The position numbers and the translations under genes were made by a program. A DNA stretch of 64,000 nt from assembly GCA_037127315.1 (NCBI GenBank), contig JBBBDQ010001185.1, positions 874,001-938,000 on the forward strand. The letters run 5' to 3'. Positions 46,926 to 59,689 of this stretch are shown here, piece by piece. The DNA comes from Ascarosepion bandense (lineage: Eukaryota > Mollusca > Cephalopoda > Sepiida > Sepiidae). The first letter of the stretch is position 1. Each line of letters starts with the position of its first letter. The notes beneath the pieces were generated by a model, which worked only from the letters and a program-made list of their open reading frames with translations, was not told where the DNA came from and made no database searches.

Positions 46926-49900
46926 TGAGAATTTAAGGTTCTTTAAGAAGAGTTATTGTGTACTGTACAGCTAAAAATGCACATTGATCCCTGATTACTA
47001 GATAATATTAAAAGAAAAGATAATTTTTTTTTGTAACCTTTTTATATTTTCATAAATACAAAACAGATTGCAACTATATTCAATGGAGCACATATAAAAA
47101 GTGGTCAGTAGATAACAGACAAACAATCTCTTAATTTTTTTTTTTTTTGTAATAGATAAATACTTGCATCAAATCCAACCAAATTTATCTGATCACAAAA
47201 ACAGCAAAAATAAAATTACAAACTTGCCTTTTGAATAAAAGGCAAGTTTTTTAATAATATATAACTTCTGTTTTTTTTTTTTTGTAAATTGATACTTAAA
47301 AACAAGTATGGCAATAATTGCCATATTGAATGTGATTTACTCAGTTGGGCTGGTAACATTTATATTGGCCAGTAGCAATTAAAGAGCACAATTTCTAAGA
47401 AATGGCAGAAGCCAGGTAAGTGCAATGGGAGAACCTAATAAAGGAAATAAACAGAGTACAGCAGAACTATAAGGGATTACATTTTACAAGAATCAATTTC
47501 CTTATTTCAAAAGCATCAACAGAATATCAGTTGTAATGGAAACAAGCAGAACATAAATATATTTAGAAATCCAGGTAGGGGAATATCAAGTAGAATTACT
47601 AAAGGAAAGGAAAAAATACTGAAAAAGTTATAAGTTTAACATCTAGTTTCTATCTAGAGATATTTATTACTACTAAAAGAAAAGAAAGGAAAACTGATTT
47701 TAAACTAATGATGTTTAATATCTATTATTTTCTAAATATAAATATCAACTGTTCATATTTTAAATTTTGAAAGTGGCAAAAAAACCATGCAAATAATTCA
47801 GTTTTTATAAAATGACAGTATTGGAACAAGGTAAGACTTTTTGAAATTTTGCACTCTAAATACTTTCATTTTGTCATTGCATATATACTGTTTAATAACT
47901 TACATAACATACTACACAGAAACAATATTTATACTATTGGAGATTTAGCATGCTCGAGTCTTTACAAGTTTAATTAAAGATAATAGAAATTACAACCTAC
48001 GTACAAACATCAACCTAATAAAGAAATAAAATACTGTAGAGTAAATTGGTTCTAATTAAATTCAGATTCTATCTATATTCCAAGAACGAATAATTCAGTT
48101 TAATTAGCACTTTAGAATGTTTATCAGTTACAATGAACAAAAGAATTATTAACTGTTGTTCATATATCAACTAATATTCTCAAAATACAATGACTACAGA
48201 AGAGATAACAGCAATAGTTGAAATTCTTTGCTTACAAGTAATCATGTAAATTTTCCTAGACATGTAAAATTTGTAAGTATCAAAAACTATTATTTAAAAT
48301 GGTTATTTAATGGACATTCTCATCCTTGTAAAATCTATGCCATTTAAATAGTAGATGTCAATTATTACAATCCAAGCAGATTACTTATTCATCTGTAAAA
48401 TATTTTGCCTGTACAGTGATATAAATAGATTAGCATTTCACCATCTTTCATAGACAGCTATTCAGATACTTAGAAGTTATTAAAGGGGTTACTATGATTA
48501 TTGTTGGCATTGCAGTTATCATTTGTATCTTACTTAAAAGTTCTGATATGTCACATTCTATGAACATATTTTTTCTGAATTGCAATTATGGATTTACAAA
48601 AATATCCAGAGAGTTTCTGCTGCCTGAGCCAGCAATGTTGAATTCATTTGTTCATGAAGAAGTCTTATATATCCCACCAGTAAAGAATCAATAAGATGAC
48701 AAGAATGTACTGGATCATATACAATGTGCTCATCACTATCTTGACCCCTGCTACCACAGTTTAGGAATCAATATATGCAACTTATAGCTGATCAGTGTTA
48801 GAAGTAACAATGTCTATTTACATATTCAAGAGATTATAATACAGATAAGACAACATTTAAAAGGGATATTTTCAAAGTTCAGCAACATTTTACTGAAAAA
48901 GAATATGAAGCAATAATAATCTCTATAATAATGAAAAAACTGAGAATTTATGCTTAAAACTTCAAATGACCAAATGTTGATGTCCTTATCACAAAAAAAA
49001 AAAAAAAGAATCATAAATATTCAAGCAAAATTCAAATTTTGAATGAATTTAACAATGATTTATTTAAAAAAAAATCATTTGGCATGAAATAAAAATGATA
49101 GAGATCAGCTGCAGATTTGTTTACAAATGTGGGAAATCTTTTTTTTTTTAATTTTATAAACATATTTTATATGATAAATTGTGTTAATGTGGCAAAAATC
49201 TATTATATCTTTTCCAGAAACTAGTATTACATGGGTAATGTAAATTTGGAAAAAAATTAAAAGTGAATGGAAAGAAAAATAAACTTTTTGCATTCATTTG
49301 AAGCATTTTCTTTTTCCAGTAAGAAAAATTGTAATACTCTGGCACAGTAACAAATATATAGTTTATTTTCTCGTGTAGCAATAAACATCACCAAATAATG
49401 CTGATAGCATATTAAAGTCATATCACTATTTAAAAATAATTCAAATGATACATATTCAATAAAATTAAGTCTTACAACTAGATTCCTTTTCTGTGGCCAA
49501 CTCACTAATATTAAACTTTTAATACATAGAGCTAGATTGTTGTTCAGGCTATAACTACAAGCAATATCTGATCATTCATTAGATGAAAAAAATAAATTAT
49601 TTAAAGTGAAAATATCAAATCTAAAAGAAAAAATATCAGTTGAGAAGGTTTAAAAATAGGAACAATGAGTTGATAGGACATATTTGTCAGGATGCTGATA
49701 AATCCATTGACATTATTTGAAGCAGACACAGCCAAACAAACAGAAAGAAAATGAAGTAGAAGAAAAATGATTGGGTGTTCAAGTCAACAAGCACAGATTC
49801 AGGAGACTGACACATTAATAAAAACATCATGTTAAAACTATTAAGTTGGAATGATTTTTAAAATTAAATTCCAATGCTTGTATTTTATATGTTTGAAGCA

Positions 49901-49980
49901 AAACTATTAGTTATTTGTAGCAAAAATATTTTTAAATCATTGAACCAAGAACACTATCAAAAAGTTTTGTTCCAGAGATA
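46926..49980. other. AT-rich intron stretch
   Basis: Holds a 12-bp-arm hairpin at 47221-47248 ('aacttgcctttt', loop gaat, then a T run) and a 66-codon plus-strand open frame at 48494-48694 with no recognised homologue. Nothing else assigned. Confidence 0.4.
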
Positions 49981-49981
49981 C

Positions 49982-50160
49982 ATGGCTTAGTAAATTAAAG
50001 TGCTGGGTAAAACATGTCTGGTTCATTAGAAGATGAGGGTTCAATTCCTAGGCAGAATAGTGTAGAAAAGTCATGTACTCTAGTTCAATGAAACAAATGG
50101 ACAAGCAAAACAAAATTTAACAGACTGGAGAAAATTAACTGATATGACATATCCCCAAAT
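49982..50160 (+). repeat. tRNA-like SINE fragment (family D)
   Basis: 'tggcttagtaaattaaagtg' has A-box character and 'gggttcaattcc' at 50037-50048 is a strong B box. A tRNA fold is not evident, the two boxes are about 54 bp apart, and an A-rich region follows. Interpreted as a retroposon head rather than a tRNA gene. Confidence 0.6.
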
Positions 50161-50232
50161 ATGGACAGTTGAATGAGATCAATCTACCTTCATAGATTGA
50201 ATAAAGAATTCAATCCAAAATTTCAAGACAAT

Positions 50233-50433
50233 TCAGTCAGTTAAGTGCATATGTGATACATGTTTGAACTCAATCTCTCCTGCTATTCAACCCATAGCTG
50301 AAGAGAGACGAGATAGATTAATACTTATCCTAAGGGTACTTGCACCTAAGTGAATACAATGAATTCAACTGGAATTCAAACTCAACCCTTCAATTTCTCA
50401 TTCTATGCCAATATCCATTGCACCACAACACAC
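50233..50433 (-). repeat. tRNA-headed SINE (family A), antisense, internally deleted
   Basis: The 3' end complement ('cagtcagttaagtgcatatg') is joined directly to the middle ('gaactcaatctctcctgcta'), skipping about 80 bp present in the 5942-6240 copy. It then runs to the B-box complement 'ggaattcaaactc' and an A-box complement 'ccattgcaccacaac'. Confidence 0.85.
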
Positions 50434-50729
50434 ATCAAGAAGATTACCAAGTACAAAATCTCCTGAAAATGATTAGAGGGTACAACAAATGAAACATTGT
50501 GTATAACAACTAAGATGAACATAGTAAGGTTTATAATAATGATAAATCCTTATATTCCAACATAATGATGAATCTGATTGTTTACTCAATACAGATGTTA
50601 CTTCTATTACAGCATTCTCAACTACAAAATCTCAAATGTATTTATAGAAAAAAAATTTATAGATATTTGAATTTATTGACAAGAGTGTTATAAATGTAAG
50701 CAACAGAAAACATCTACATGTGGAACATC

Positions 50730-52750
50730 ATGTCTCTACACAACTTCCTATTTTTTGTAGCCCTTATTAAAGTTTGTCTTTTTACCATCACTCTCAGTCC
50801 GTTCTGCCATCCATTTACATAAGATTGTTAGGTAGTTTACTCACTGCTCTCTTCTGTCTTGTTTTTAATATATCCTGTGAGTATCAATTTTCCAATCCTT
50901 TTTTTCCTAAGTATGTGTCTTAAATTTTTTTTGCTGATTCTAGTATAAGCCTCTTTTTCTTTCCATTATCTTTAAAACTTCCTTATTACTTCCATGTTCA
51001 GTCCATGGGATTCTCAGTATCCATATGTAGAGTTACATTTTTGCTGCTACAATTCTCTTCATCTGTGAAGAGATTACCCAGAAATCACTGCCATAAAGGA
51101 GGACTGGTATTACATAACAAATCAGCACTTCTTTTGTTTTTAATGAAATTTTCCTGTCCCTTAATATTTTACCTAGCTTTTGGATGGTATATTTCACTAT
51201 TCCAGTGCTTTTTTTTTTTCAATGTCATATTATTTTTGCCCTCTGTTAAAATACATCCCAGATATTTAAAATTTTTTGTACTTGCTTGATTTTGACATCT
51301 TTAATTCATAGTTCACAATTCCAAATTGTTAACAATACATTCCATCTTTTTACAGTTGATGTTTAGTCTTATTCTTACTTCTCTAAGAGTTCCTATAGTT
51401 TCCTTTCTATGTCTGATATCAACACTGTGTCATCTGTATATCTTATGATGTTGAGATTCTGCTTGCCAATAATAAATCATGGTAGGATTTCTAGATTAAC
51501 TATACGAATTAGTCTGGATAGAAGACATTCTTTTCTTAAATCTCTTTCTATTTTTATATATTTATCAAATTCATTTTCTATCTATATGCAGGTGGTATGC
51601 TCCAAGTTCAGGATTATTTTAATATTTTTCCCAAATAAGTCAAGCTTCCCTAGCAGTTAAAACAGTTTATGTTGTACTATATCAAACACTTTTATATAAT
51701 CTATAAAAGGCATACACCATTCTGCATTTGTATTGCTCTTTTTGATATCATTCTGAGTATAAATATTGCATTTCTTGATCCAATGTCTTTAGGAAATTGA
51801 ACTGTTTGTGTCCTATTTCTAGTCTAATTCAACTACGTACTTTATTCATAATAATTTGAATAAGTTTTGTTATGCGTTTTATTAGACTGATTGCCCAATT
51901 CTCATTCATTTGCAGCTGGCTTCGTAGGAAATGCTATGAAAATGCATCTATTAAGCTCTTCTGGTATGTCACCATTATTGTATATTTAATTTAGTATTTC
52001 CATAATCTTGTTAATGCCAAAATCAACAATAAGGATACCAGCATTTCTATTACAATCCACTCTAGTCCAGCTGCTTTGTTTCTATTGGCCATTTTCACAT
52101 CAGACATTTCAGGTCATTCTATATTTCTGTGTATTGCAGAAGGTTTCCCTTTTTTGTTGTGGAACAGTTTTCCAATGCATTCATTCTATCATTGAAATAG
52201 TTTGTTCTTTTTTCTATTCTCAGTGTTCCCTCTTGATTTTATACATCCTGTCAATGAGCCCATGCTTGACCCATTATTTCTCTTGTTTCTTTAAGTATAT
52301 CTATCTATATCTATGATGTTCAATCTTATCTCTGCACACTTTTCATTAAGTCATTCCTTTTTAACCTGCTTTCATTTTTTTTCTAGTTTCTTTGTATAAT
52401 GTGCTATATTCTGTACCATCCTTTGGCATTGTTTGCTGTCTCTTTTTCATTATGTCAAGTATTTCATCTGACATCCACTCCTTTTTTCTTTGTCCAGTTT
52501 TCTTTGGAATGATTGAATTTCCATTCTCATTTAATTTATTGTATTGCTTTTAGTGCTGTTTGTACAATTTTTGCAATTCTGTTTATTTGGGAGTCTGTCA
52601 TTTCGTAACTTGGGTGCTACTTTGGCTTTCTTTAATTTCTGTAGTTTTATTCTGACATTACATATCATTGGAAGGCAGTCACTCCAACTATTAGTATTAG
52701 GATGCAACACAAAACAAACTTGAGTATGATTGCATTTTAAATATTGGACT
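50730..52750 (-). mobile_element. RTE-like LINE, antisense, long but decayed
   Basis: From the right, the minus strand gives the end of the endonuclease and linker (SDCLPMICNVRIKLQKLKKA with APKLRND, 52610-52690; the catalytic SDH histidine is C). Broken RT follows, with VFDIVQHKL (motif A region, about 51665-51690) and IYTDDTVLIS (motif C, about 51415-51440; TDD keeps both aspartates). A C-terminal end parallels 16195-16905 (50760-51200). It covers most of ORF2. Stops are frequent, so it is inactive. Confidence 0.78.
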
Positions 52751-54084
52751 GTGACATCAAAGACATTTACGCTTGAGATAAAATGTTTCCTTGCTTTTCT
52801 ATTTGCAAGCATACAAGTTCTTTTGAAATAACTATAAACTTTAAACAATTTTTACCATAAAAAGTGACATTCTACATGCTTGATGTACCTTTGAATAGAG
52901 TTTAGCAGTATACAGAAGGAATAAACACATTTTAACACCATTCATTAATACAGATTAAGTTTCCTTAGGGAATAAATTGATTTAAGATCACAGAAAAATA
53001 ATTTTCTCTAATAGTTAACTGAATAAATATCCATAGAATATTTATAACATGATTAAAATAAAGAAAATAAAAAAGTAAATATTTGACTTGTTGCTTCTCA
53101 AGAAGTATTTAAAATAAACCAAGATATACTCTCACACAGAAAGCAAATAAAAAAAATAAAAACAAACATTTACTTTTATAATCTGACTTTTAAAACTGAA
53201 TTAGCTACTATGAGTATGAACAGTATGTAGATATTTATCTAATGCAGGTGCATTTAGGTTTCAAAAATTCAAGAAGACTAGCATTATTTGACAGTTATTA
53301 TGCTCAAAAGGAGTCCTTAGTACAACAATTGTCTAGCTCACTATAAGTATTCACTTCAGAATGTTCAATATACAGTAAATAAGTTTATAAATAGCAGAAA
53401 AAGAAAAAATAAGTAGATTTACTTTTTTCATATATACATTAGTTACATTTGTATAAAGATTGTAAACTTTCAAGTCAGTGCATGAACATTTAGATCTTTC
53501 CTAACTCATACTGTTATTATTTTATTCGTGTACTTGTAAACTCTATAGAAAAGCAGGAATATTTGACACTTATTTCACCAGGCCTATCAAATTTACACCC
53601 TGCAAATAATAGCTATTTGATCATTCCTATAAAGGATCAGCAGAACACACACCAAATAGAAGTTAAAATCTCTTACTGATGTCATTTATGTGTGAAATGA
53701 AAAAGGCCTGAAGGAAAGCTATCAGACAGAATGCAATTTCTGTGCGATTTCAAGTAGAAAATACATTGCACTGACATCAGATACTAATTAGTTATAATAC
53801 TTTGTTGACCAAAACAAAAAGGGGGGGAAAAAGCCACTTATATCAAGACCTGATAGCTTAGAACTTACTAGTATCAGAAAAATTGTGATTAAAACAATTA
53901 TTTATAGTTTTCAAGAAGAAAAACAATTTTTCAATTTCACCAAATCAGCTTCCTAAAAGCTTTTAAAATTTAATATCTTTTATTGTACATTCATATTAAC
54001 TGATAATATATAATGCAATTTATATTACTTAATTTTGTTTAGAAAGAACACTGATTCTAAGTTACAAACATTTTTAATGCTACA
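52751..54084. other. AT-rich intron stretch, nothing recognised
   Basis: No exon was recognised. 53590-53780 is slightly more complex but unassigned. Confidence 0.4.
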
Positions 54085-54365
54085 TCCCTTCAGGATTAAG
54101 GCAGTTATGGCTCTCCAAACTTCTTTTTCTTTATGTGAATTCCCATGACTTCTTGGTATCCTCTTGCCTATTCTCTGGTTTTCAATTCAAAGTAGATCTT
54201 CACTTAGACTGGCAGCTACTTAAGTATAGATCCCAATTTACCTTGCTGTAATCCATAGTTGGAGAGAAAAAGATGGATTTCCCAAGGGTATTAGTGAAAA
54301 AGTGAACAGAATTTGAATTCAGCATGCCAATTTCATTTTTGTTACTGACAACCATTACACTAACA
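54085..54365 (-). repeat. SINE-like element (family B), antisense, longest copy
   Basis: 'cagttatggctctccaaac', 'aattcccatgacttcttgg', 'ccatagttggagagaaaaag', 'cccaagggtattagtg' and 'gaatttgaattcagcatgcc' occur in order. The last is a B-box complement. The right half shares sequence with family A, so the two families appear to share a tRNA-proximal half but differ in the 3' half. Confidence 0.72.
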
Positions 54366-54579
54366 ACGCATCTTTTTTTCAAGCATAAAAGGTGTTTAAA
54401 AAAACATCTCATTGCTTTCATTTTCTTTGCTCTCCTCAAAATGAAATTTGGATTGTTGTTTTTTTTTTTTTTTTACAGCTTATCAATATTTTCAGGTTAT
54501 TTAAAAGCATGAAATATTTTTACATTGTAAGAGTTTTTTTGTGATAATAATGATTTTTACCAATGCAATTTCTACTAAT

Positions 54580-54690
54580 GACCCATAACTGAGAGAAAAG
54601 GAAGTGGATTCCCACTTTCCCAAAGGTATTTGCATATAAGTGAATATAATGAACTCAACTTAAATTAGAACTTGGCTCTCTGTTAAATAA
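54580..54690 (-). repeat. SINE fragment (family A/B head), antisense
   Basis: 'cccataactgagagaaaagg', 'tcccaaaggtatttgcatat' and 'aactcaacttaaattagaac' match the tRNA-proximal half of the SINEs. The rest is absent. Confidence 0.65.
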
Positions 54691-57046
54691 TTTGCCTAAG
54701 TTTAGTTGCTTCTCAATGAATATACTTTAGTAGTGTCTGGTGACCGTTGTGCTTTCAACATATATACATACATACTTAAAAGTTTAGAGAACAGCGATAA
54801 CATTAATGTAAGGACTTATAACACTTTATTCATTAAAGAGTGCCTTAAAGATCAATTTAAGCAATCTAAATGTTAGTATCGGTTAGGATAATGAAACATG
54901 AATTGAGATACATAATTTGTTTATATCTCTATTTGAAATTATTTTAAGTAGAATTATTTTAAATAATATCCAGTTTTGCACAATATAGTTCTTAGCTAAT
55001 GTTAGCACTAATCATCATTATTTCATATATACAACTTGAATATTTTTTCCACAGTCTTACAGTAAATTAAAATATGTTTACAACAAATATTTAGAAAAAT
55101 TTACTTCATATTATTTCTAATTGAATAACAGTTGAATAAGTGTTTCTTAAGTGAATAAAAATCACTTCACACTTTGTACAACAAAGTACACACACTGCTT
55201 CTATTACAATAAAGCTTAATATTTATCAAATGTTATAGTCACTTATGAAATATGCAAAAATCACCACAAATTTGAAAATCCTAATTGAATCATAACTTTT
55301 GTTGAATGACAAAAGCTTACATAAAGCAAAAGGGGTAAGTTTTCAGTCCTTATTTTAGTACAGACTTTATTCAACCTATTTTTCTTTTTAGATATTTCTT
55401 TCTTACAATAAATAAGTAGGAATATTTCTAAAGTATGTAGATTGCAATAGTAGAGTAAATAAGCGATTTCTATACATAAAGTAAGTGTTGAAGCTGTATG
55501 GAAGCATGAAATCAATTTTGGGTGCATTCCTAACAAATGACAACATAAGTGTTTACAATAAAAGAAAAGGGCTGTCATGTCAGCATTTCTGGCAACACAC
55601 TCATCAATAAAAATGAAGATAGAAAAGCTTTCAATGTAGATGATGCCAATACACCTTCCAAAGATTGAATGCTTCTCATATTATGGAAGAGAGGAATTTG
55701 TAGGATTAGGGTGCACATACTGAAATAGATAAACTGATTGACTGTATATGAGCTATCTTGTAAATAAATCAATCTACTTTCCATCAAATGTAGTATGAGT
55801 TGCTTAATAATATGTAAATGACTAAATGATATATTCAGGTAAGTAGTATTTAGGAGAGAAGAAAATCATTACTTTGTTCAGTATTAAATCAACTTGTAAA
55901 ATAGAACTAAATTGATTTATTTGCTTTATTAATATCTAGTAAACTGAGCTGACTGCTAAAATAAATTTTTTACTTTTTTATATATAACAAAAGCTAGTAC
56001 AAATAAGTTTGTATTCATTGAAATTATTCTAAAGCCTCCATAAAAGCAACTATTAATAGTATGAAAATAACACAAATATCAGTTTTTTTTTCTGTAAAGT
56101 AGGTTATTTTAATGAAAATTGAAATATAAATATTTTTTAAAAAAATAGCTACTTTTTATATAAATTGTGCGAATTTTCAAATCTGGGTTGTTAGATGCTA
56201 AGCATAAATCAAAGACTAAAAAAGCATCAGGTTTTAAATGAGATTTTCAATATCTATTCTGACATAATTGTCAGTGAGCCATTTACTAAATTCAAGTCAA
56301 TGTGAATGACCCTATTTTATATTTTAAATTATTTCATTTTCTTTTAAGTTTAAAATTTAATAAAAAAAATACATATGAACTAAAATGTAAAAAAAAAGCA
56401 TCATATATACTTCTAAGTACTCAAACTAGAAAATTTACTATATTAGCAAAAGTAAATGTGTCAGAATTAAAACAATTTTTGAGATCAGAAAATGTTATCA
56501 GCTATACATTTAATGTTGTGGTGTTTAATATATTCAAGAAATGAAAGACATTCTTTTCTTGAGAATTCAAGGGTTTTCAAACATTTTATTAAGTCTAATA
56601 TCTTTAAGTAATGTTTAGTTTTTACGTTCAATGTATAAAAAAAATTTACAATAATTCTATTTAATGTTATGTAATTTTAAACAAATTTCAATTTTTTTAA
56701 AAATATTTCAGTGGAAAAATAGCTCAATATATTTCTAAAATGATAATTGATATATATATATAAAAGAATTAAATAATTTTAAACTTGGACTTGAGATAAA
56801 AAATAACTGAAAATATTAATTCTATTACCTTTGAAATAATAGTTAACAAGTGGCAAAAACAAACCAAATATATTATTTGTCTGGTACCTTTCTATATTTT
56901 AGTTTGAATCTTTTTAATGAATTGATTATAGCTCCTTATAGTTTTTTATCAAAGACAAGTTTGTTTTTTTTTTTAACTTTTAAAAAACCCCAAAAACATG
57001 AGTTGTCAGTAGCAGACGTTTTCATTTAGATTTAGTTATACTAACA
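54691..57046. other. AT-rich intron stretch, nothing recognised
   Basis: Two minus-strand frames (55261-55578, 55575-55787) have ordinary amino-acid composition but match nothing that I recognise. Confidence 0.4.
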
Positions 57047-57350
57047 TTGTGGTGCAGTGGATATTGGCTTGTAATGAGAAATCTGAGAGTCAAGTTCAAA
57101 TTACAGTCACATTCATTGCATTCACTTATGTGCAAATACCTATTGGAAAGGTATTAATTCACCACTTCTCCCTCTAGCTAAGGGTTAAATAACAGGATAG
57201 TTTGAGTTCTATAACCTTGGTTGGTAACCAATCTACCACACAAAGTAATGACAACTTACTGCAGGGAAAATCTTCTGCCTAATCAGTTATGTCTATTTTG
57301 AGACATGATCACCCAAGCATGTATCATGTAATGCACTTAACTGACTGACT
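57047..57350 (+). repeat. tRNA-headed SINE (family A), near full length
   Basis: 'ttgtggtgcagtggatattg' (A box), 'caagttcaaattac' (B box), 'aataacaggatagtttgag', 'ttggtaaccaatctaccaca', 'caacttactgcaggga' and 3' end 'atgcacttaactgactgact'. About 80 percent like the 41285 copy by eye. Confidence 0.9.
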
Positions 57351-57439
57351 TGTTTCCACTGTTCTACCATCCACCAATCTTTTTCCCCTGTCTTTTGTAC
57401 TCAGTAACCTTATCAAAGATTACACAATAAATCCTGAAC

Positions 57440-58540
57440 CTAAGTAATAAAATAACAATTTTTAGACAAAATTCGACTATTCATCAACAGAGTTTCCTTC
57501 TACAGTGATACACTGATTCCAATGCTTCTCTAACAATTGGATGCCTTTTTTGTAGAACGATTTGTCTTTGGCCTCAAAATACATCTGTTTCCAATATCAC
57601 TTCTTCATTGGAGCCAAATATTTCCCTGGAGCATTCTTTTGTGGTCTGGCAAACAGCCAGTAGTTGCTTGGGGCCAGATCTGGAGAATAGGGTGGATGCA
57701 GAAGCAATTTGTAGTGCAATTCATGTAGTTTTGCCATTGTTGTGATCGACTTGTGACAGTGCACTTTCTTGGTGAAAGATCACTTTTTCTTCTTCATTTG
57801 TGGCCATTTTTTGGCAATTTCTTCCTTTAATGCTATATAATATTCACTATTGATTTTTCTTTCTTTCTCAAGGTAATTGAGGAACAAAATACCTTGTGCA
57901 TTCCAAAATACAGAAACCAAAACCCTTGCCTGCTGATGTTTGGTTGCTTTGGACTGCTTTCACCTGCTTTTGTTCACTCAGCTGACTGCCAATTTACTGC
58001 AGAGTGAAATGGTGGATCTATGTTTCATTGTCACATATTTACACAAAAACTCCTTGTTTCACTGTAACAGTTGCAAACAATGCTCTGAATCGTCAACATG
58101 TTATTTTATCACCTGTGAGCAAACACGGCACCCACTTTGAACACAGTTTTATCATTGACAAATGTTCATGCAAAATGGTGAATACACGACCTTCTGATAA
58201 TCTTAGCTCTTCTGCTATCTCATGCAACTTAAATTTACGATTGGCCAAAACGAGTTTGTGGATTTCTTTGGTGTTTTCCAGGACAACTGCCAATTTTGGG
58301 TAACCTGAGTGTTCTGCAACATTTGTGTCAGTACGACCTCATCTAAAGTCAGCATGCCACCTCTTAACTGTTGTTTCTGATGGAGCAGAGTCCGAATAAC
58401 CCTTACCAAGCCATTACTTTGCTTGAACAGTATTTTTTCCCCATCAGAAAGCAATGCTTTATCAACACACAAAATTCAGATTTTTCTATTGTTTTGAAAA
58501 TTTGCTTCACTTAACTGTAATTTGTAAACTAATAATCCGA
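57440..58540 (-). mobile_element. Mariner-like transposon, decayed
   Basis: The minus strand encodes an N-terminal DNA-binding part (RWHADFR at about 58345-58365, then KFKLHEIAEELRLSEGRV and LCSKWVPCLLT, 58093-58290) and a C-terminal catalytic part: FHQESA (about 57755-57775), ITTMAKLHELHYKLLLHPPY, SPDLAPSNYWLF (about 57645-57690) and FYKKGIQLLEKHWNQCITVE (57500-57560). The D34D positions are E in FHQ(D)NA and N in APS(D)YWLF, so two of three catalytic aspartates are lost besides frameshifts. Clear terminal inverted repeats were not found. Confidence 0.9.
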
Positions 58541-58599
58541 TTGGGCCAAAATTTTCTCACATGCTATTTGAAGGTTAGTACTTAAAAAATGTCATATGT

Positions 58600-58725
58600 G
58601 GGCACATTGAGGTGGTGGAATGGTTAGCAAGCTAGTTTCACATTACAATCGAATATTGAATTTGATCATCACTGGGCATCCCATACTTGTGCCACATCTA
58701 AGTTATGCATAGAAACGTCACCATA
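58600..58725 (+). repeat. tRNA-headed SINE (family C)
   Basis: 'ggtggtggaatggttagcaa' (A-box region), 'gaatttgatcatc' in B-box position and 'cttgtgccacatctaagt' match the antisense copy at 15720-15840. Confidence 0.72.
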
Positions 58726-59294
58726 AAAATCATATTGACTTTTTTATTAGTGGCACCATTGACTTATTGAGTGATGTGTTAGCTGAACTTTTTCTTTTTA
58801 TAGGGGTAAATTTTGTTTTCTACACTTTTCAGATATCCCATTCAGTTAATTCTACCTTTCTTTAGTTGTAAATAGTCTTAAATAATGTCTATAACCAAGT
58901 AGTTGAATTTGTGAGTGTTCTGTCTTAATTCCAGATGCATGTAATAAGTTAAGAAAATCAAAGACTGAAAAACTGATGAAAATAATAGAATATTAAGAAG
59001 CCAAAATTAACATTTATTCACATGTGGTATATTGTGTTAATCAAATTTGTTTCTATGCCATATATGTTTTGCATTCATTTATAAATAAAAATTTATGTTG
59101 CACTTTGTTTGCACAATAAAACCTGGCTTCCCCAAAACCAGTTATTATACATACTTTAATAAGGATAGATATTAGAAGCTGAAATCCATATAATACATTG
59201 TTCATATAAATGTATATATGTACGGAACATTTTACCAACATCATCTGTTTCATACTCATTTCATTATTAAAACATTAACTTACAGAATAAAATC
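58726..59294. other. AT-rich intron stretch, nothing recognised
   Basis: Flank of the LTR retrotransposon. No feature recognised. Confidence 0.4.
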
Positions 59295-59381
59295 TGACAT
59301 AACTTTTGTAAAGTCACACATACTAGAAATACCATCTTTGTAGAATACTGTCAGACCTTTTTCTTTTCAGCCTCAAATACT

Positions 59382-59421
<40 letters not shown>

Positions 59422-59543
59422 ACATCACATGATCCCAGCAGCACTATTCCTCTAATTACATTAAAACGACATCAACTATGTTTGTTCTCTGGCAATCTAT
59501 GTTCAAATTCAAATGTAGGCAGCAACACTTTATTCATGTGACA
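59295..59543 (-). repeat. 3' LTR
   Basis: Matches 63769-63999 in order: 'tttgtaaagtcaca', 'acatcacatgatccca', 'caaatgta.gcag' and 'cactttattcat'. It carries an expanded (TA)n at 59386-59418, which accounts for the length difference. The element strand contains AATAAA near the start of the LTR. Confidence 0.88.
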
Positions 59544-59689
59544 CTTTCCTTTTGAGATGACTTCCTCTGGAGTCTATATTTCTTCAGCTTCAGTTCAATA
59601 TTTAAAAATTCTGTTGCTGTTCTCTTATCATAAAACCTTGGTTCAACAATTTCTGTTGGCGTAGGTATGTCAAACCTGCCATACAATAT

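Noticed and set aside
49982..50060. Possible tRNA gene from a good B box
   Set aside because: No cloverleaf, A to B spacing about 54 bp and A-rich downstream sequence fit a SINE head.
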